Position numbers and translations under genes: made by a program
The notes under the pieces: model-generated
What the model was told of the DNA's origin: nothing
Database searches by the model: none
What the model saw: the letters and a program-made list of their open reading frames with translations, nothing else
Source of the DNA: Typha latifolia
Lineage: Eukaryota; Streptophyta; Magnoliopsida; Poales; Typhaceae
Assembly: GCA_019914945.1 (NCBI GenBank)
Contig: CM034113.1
Location: 8,722,850 to 8,786,849 of the forward strand
Direction: 5' to 3'
DNA: 64,000 nt
Shown here: positions 61,800 to 64,000 of the stretch, piece after piece
How positions within the stretch are numbered: the first letter of the stretch is position 1
How the letters are laid out: every line of letters begins with the position of its first letter

Positions 61800-61803
<4 letters not shown>
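59166..61803. other. gene-free spacer and promoter of the second NHL gene
   Basis: No supported gene. AGATGCACATTTTGATATTAC occurs at about 59175 and 59325. (AC)n lies at about 60066-60082. The region 61460-61640 is GC-richer and may be promoter of the gene at 61958. The open frames are AT-driven and short. Confidence 0.5.

Positions 61804-61870
<67 letters not shown>
61804..61870. repeat. compound (CT)n(AT)n microsatellite in the NHL leader/promoter
   Basis: About 22 CT units then about 11 AT units, ending roughly 90 bases before the start codon at 61958. Confidence 0.95.
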
Positions 61871-61957
61871 GCATATATCCTTTTATTTGATTTCCTCTTC
61901 TTCCTCTTGCTCTCTAGTATCAATAATAACTCCATTCCAGCAGGCACGACCGTCGGG

Positions 61958-62581
61958 ATGACGAAGGACTGCGGCAACCACGGGGAGTGCGAGCGGCGGA
62001 AGAGGGTCCGGCAGGCGTGTGCCTTCTTCCTCTTCATCGTCATCGTCATCCTCCTCATCGTCCTGATCGTGTGGCTCACCCTCCGACCTACGAAACCCAA
62101 GTTCTATTTGCAGGACGCCACGGTGATCTCCATCAATCTCACCACCCCGACCCTCCTCACCACCTCTCTCCAGGTCACCATCTCCTCCCGCAACCCCAAC
62201 GACCGCATCGGCATCTACTACAACCGCCTCGACATCTACGCCGCCTACAAGAACCAGCAGATCACCGTCCCCAACGCCATCCCCCCCATCTATCAGGGCC
62301 ACAACGACGTCGTCGTCTGGTCCCCCTACCTCTCCGGCATCGACGTCCCCGTCGCCCCCTACGTCGCCAACTCCCTCCTCCAGGATTGCTCCGCCAACTT
62401 CCTCCTCATCCACGTCAAGCTCGACGGCCGGGTCCGGTGGAAGGTCGGCAGCTGGATCTCCGGAAAGTACCACCTCTTCGTCAGCTGCCCCGCGTTCCTC
62501 TCCGTTCAGGGCGGCAGGGGCGACGGCGTCGTCCCCTCCCTCAAGTTCCAGCAGATGTCGGCCTGCACCGTCGACGTCTAA
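61958..62581 (+). CDS. NDR1/HIN1-like (NHL) protein, NHL12-like
   Basis: 207 residues, one exon. The N-terminus MTKDCGNHGECERRK and the segment LRPTKPKFYLQDATVISINL strongly resemble the NHL12/NHL1 subgroup. One membrane span at about 20-42 (ACAFFLFIVIVILLIVLIVW) and an extracellular LEA_2 domain with SSRNPNDRIGIYYNRLDIYA and Cys residues at the end (CPAF, SACTVDV). Family members sit at the plasma membrane and several are induced by pathogens or senescence; the role of this one is unknown. The start is placed at 61958 by family N-terminus; an in-frame ATG at 61907 would add 17 unconserved residues. Very high GC at third positions. Confidence 0.92.
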   Translation: MTKDCGNHGECERRKRVRQACAFFLFIVIVILLIVLIVWLTLRPTKPKFYLQDATVISINLTTPTLLTTSLQVTISSRNPNDRIGIYYNRLDIYAAYKNQQITVPNAIPPIYQGHNDVVVWSPYLSGIDVPVAPYVANSLLQDCSANFLLIHVKLDGRVRWKVGSWISGKYHLFVSCPAFLSVQGGRGDGVVPSLKFQQMSACTVDV

Positions 62582-63855
62582 TCATGCCACCACAGCTAAG
62601 GCCTCAGATCTCAAAGTAAGTCTCCACCATGGAGATGTATATTAATTCGGTAACGAGATATTACTAGTATTATTATTTATCGAGTAGAAAAATATCTATA
62701 TATAAGAGAATTGGAAATATATATATATTCCACTTGTAATAATTTAGTTTCAAGTTAACTGTGGATTAATTTTGCAATATGGTTGGTACTATTAGTTGGA
62801 TCTTGCGTGGTGTGAGATCCAAGATTTCGAGAGATGTGGCGGAATCGCGTTGGTGGGATTAATGTGGAAATTAAGCATCTAATATTCATGTGGATGTGGA
62901 GATGGTTGAAGTCAAAAGTTTTTTTATTAATTTATTTCTTCTTCTTTTTGTTATAAAAAAAAAAAAAAAAAAAAACTTAACCATTCTTTTTAGGTGGACG
63001 TCTCTTTCAGTAGTAATTGCTACGTCGCTCTCTTTCCACCGTGTTGATATGAGTGGGAGATTGGATTCTTCCTCCACTAGTAACAACCTTATACGTTATT
63101 CTTTTAATTTCATCCTCTTTCACACCCTTCCATGCCCATGCTTGCGGTCTGTGTTTAATTTAGATATTTTTAATTCGATCCTGCTCGAGGTTTAAATGAA
63201 GAATGTTATCTTCCATCATCTAAATAATGTGTGACATTGTTATTTCTGATGGTCTCGTCATGACCATATATCTATTTGATCATAGCTTGGTAACTAAGTG
63301 GAGGATCCACCACACCAGAAGATCCCCTAAAGCAGCCAAGAGTTTTAGATCATGTTGATCTATAGATATTAATCTGGTAGCCTTTTTAGGTAAAGTTACA
63401 ATTCTTGCTAAGTACGACACCAAGTAGGAATTCGATTCGTGCCAAGGACCCACTCTCCCACCACCATAACAAGATTTGTACTCTTCTGGGAGTTGGGAGG
63501 TCGATTTAATGGGGCTTTCTCTCCGTATATAAATTAGACATATAAATAGATTATCCTATAAAGAATAGGTTATAAATGGACGCACATATGCACAATTCAT
63601 TTTAATCTTTTTAACCAAAAAGTTGTGTACTTACAAACGCTTAAACCTATTAGTATGTCTATACTACTGTTTTACAGTGGTGGTGGGCATAATTTAGCTT
63701 TCAGCTTCAAACGACATCTCAATAAATAGTTGAATGGCTTAATAACGAATCAAAAGTACATGCATTATTTTCCTCAAATAAAGTGAAGAAAGGAATCTAG
63801 GGCTGGAATCTAGGATAGGTAGTGAGTCCATTCTATCAACTCTGGCTATATTTTT
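62582..63855. other. 3' flank and spacer
   Basis: The first 200 bases are probably NHL 3'UTR. An A22 run lies at about 62955-62976. No gene seen. Confidence 0.5.
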
Positions 63856-64000
63856 CATGACTAAGGAGGTCATGGATTCGACTTCAACCCCATAATATTG
63901 TGGAGAAATTATTTGATGGTTTGGTGGCTTAGCTCGATTCGATTAATGACTCGATAGTGCAATTGGTTTGAAGGAACAGCTCGGCAACACAATGATTTAA
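63856..64000 (+). mobile_element. SINE-like element, copy B (cut by window end)
   Basis: Matches 33427-33570 of copy A over its whole length: GACTAAGGAGGTCATGGATT, AATATTGTGGAGAAATTATT, TTTGATGGTTTGGTGGC and GGCAACACAATGATTT. It continues past the window. Confidence 0.75.

Noticed and set aside
61883..62473. 196-codon Asp/Val/Gly-rich minus-strand frame
   Set aside because: Antisense shadow of the NHL12-like gene, produced by high third-position GC.
61987..62619. 210-codon plus-strand frame rich in Arg/Pro/His
   Set aside because: Out-of-frame shadow of the same NHL gene.

Overview
This is a 64 kb stretch of plant nuclear DNA. The genes have many spliceosomal introns with GT-AG borders, and the families are plant-specific or plant-typical: a BEL1-like TALE homeodomain protein, an LHW-type bHLH, DGD1, a CCT-domain pseudo-response regulator, EXO70A1, NDR1/HIN1-like proteins and a DUF295 F-box protein. 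The spacers are AT-rich and full of (TA)n and (CT/GA)n microsatellites, while several coding sequences are strongly GC-rich in exon 1. That contrast, plus a PRR that resembles the PRR95/PRR59 type, suggests a monocot and probably not a grass. The species call is inference only.

Layout. 1-7.1 kb: gene-free, with a SINE-like insertion that has clear target-site duplications and an orphan GC-rich, ACGTG-rich island. 7.2-10.4 kb (+): BEL1-like homeobox gene with a 5'UTR intron. 12.3-17.8 kb (-): LHW-like bHLH gene in 10 coding exons. 18-22.9 kb: spacer with a retroposon tail. 23.2-27.3 kb (-): DGD1 galactolipid synthase in 7 coding exons. 28.1-29.06 kb (-): PPR gene with a frameshift and a truncated C-terminus. 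30.8-32.3 kb (+): intronless GT4 glycosyltransferase. 32.5-33.7 kb: LINE reverse-transcriptase relic, then a SINE-like element. 34.8-35.6 kb (+): small four-exon gene of unknown function. 36.3-36.6 kb (-): small proline-rich secreted protein. 38.1-43.6 kb (-): clock-type PRR in 8 coding exons, with two tandem repeats in its introns. 43.8-46.1 kb: AT-rich repeat region with a MITE-like element. 46.4-51.5 kb (+): EXO70A1 in 12 exons. 52.6-53.4 kb (+): NHL/LEA2 protein. 56.5-59.2 kb: a DUF295 F-box gene (-) sitting between two decayed copies of the same PPR gene. 61.96-62.58 kb (+): second NHL protein. 63.86-64.0 kb: start of another SINE copy.

The genes do not form an operon or an evident biosynthetic cluster. 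They are ordinary, independently transcribed nuclear genes covering development (BLH, LHW), circadian timing (PRR), chloroplast lipids (DGD1), secretion (EXO70A1) and membrane/defence-related proteins (two NHL). Exon borders were read by eye. Where exon lengths are given, the splice phases were checked and the sums are whole numbers of codons. I found no CRISPR array, rRNA, tRNA or convincing known miRNA, and no clear novel system. The most interesting items are the SINE-like families, the MITE-like family, the tandem repeats inside PRR introns, the duplicated PPR relics around the F-box gene, and spliced uORFs in the BLH leader.
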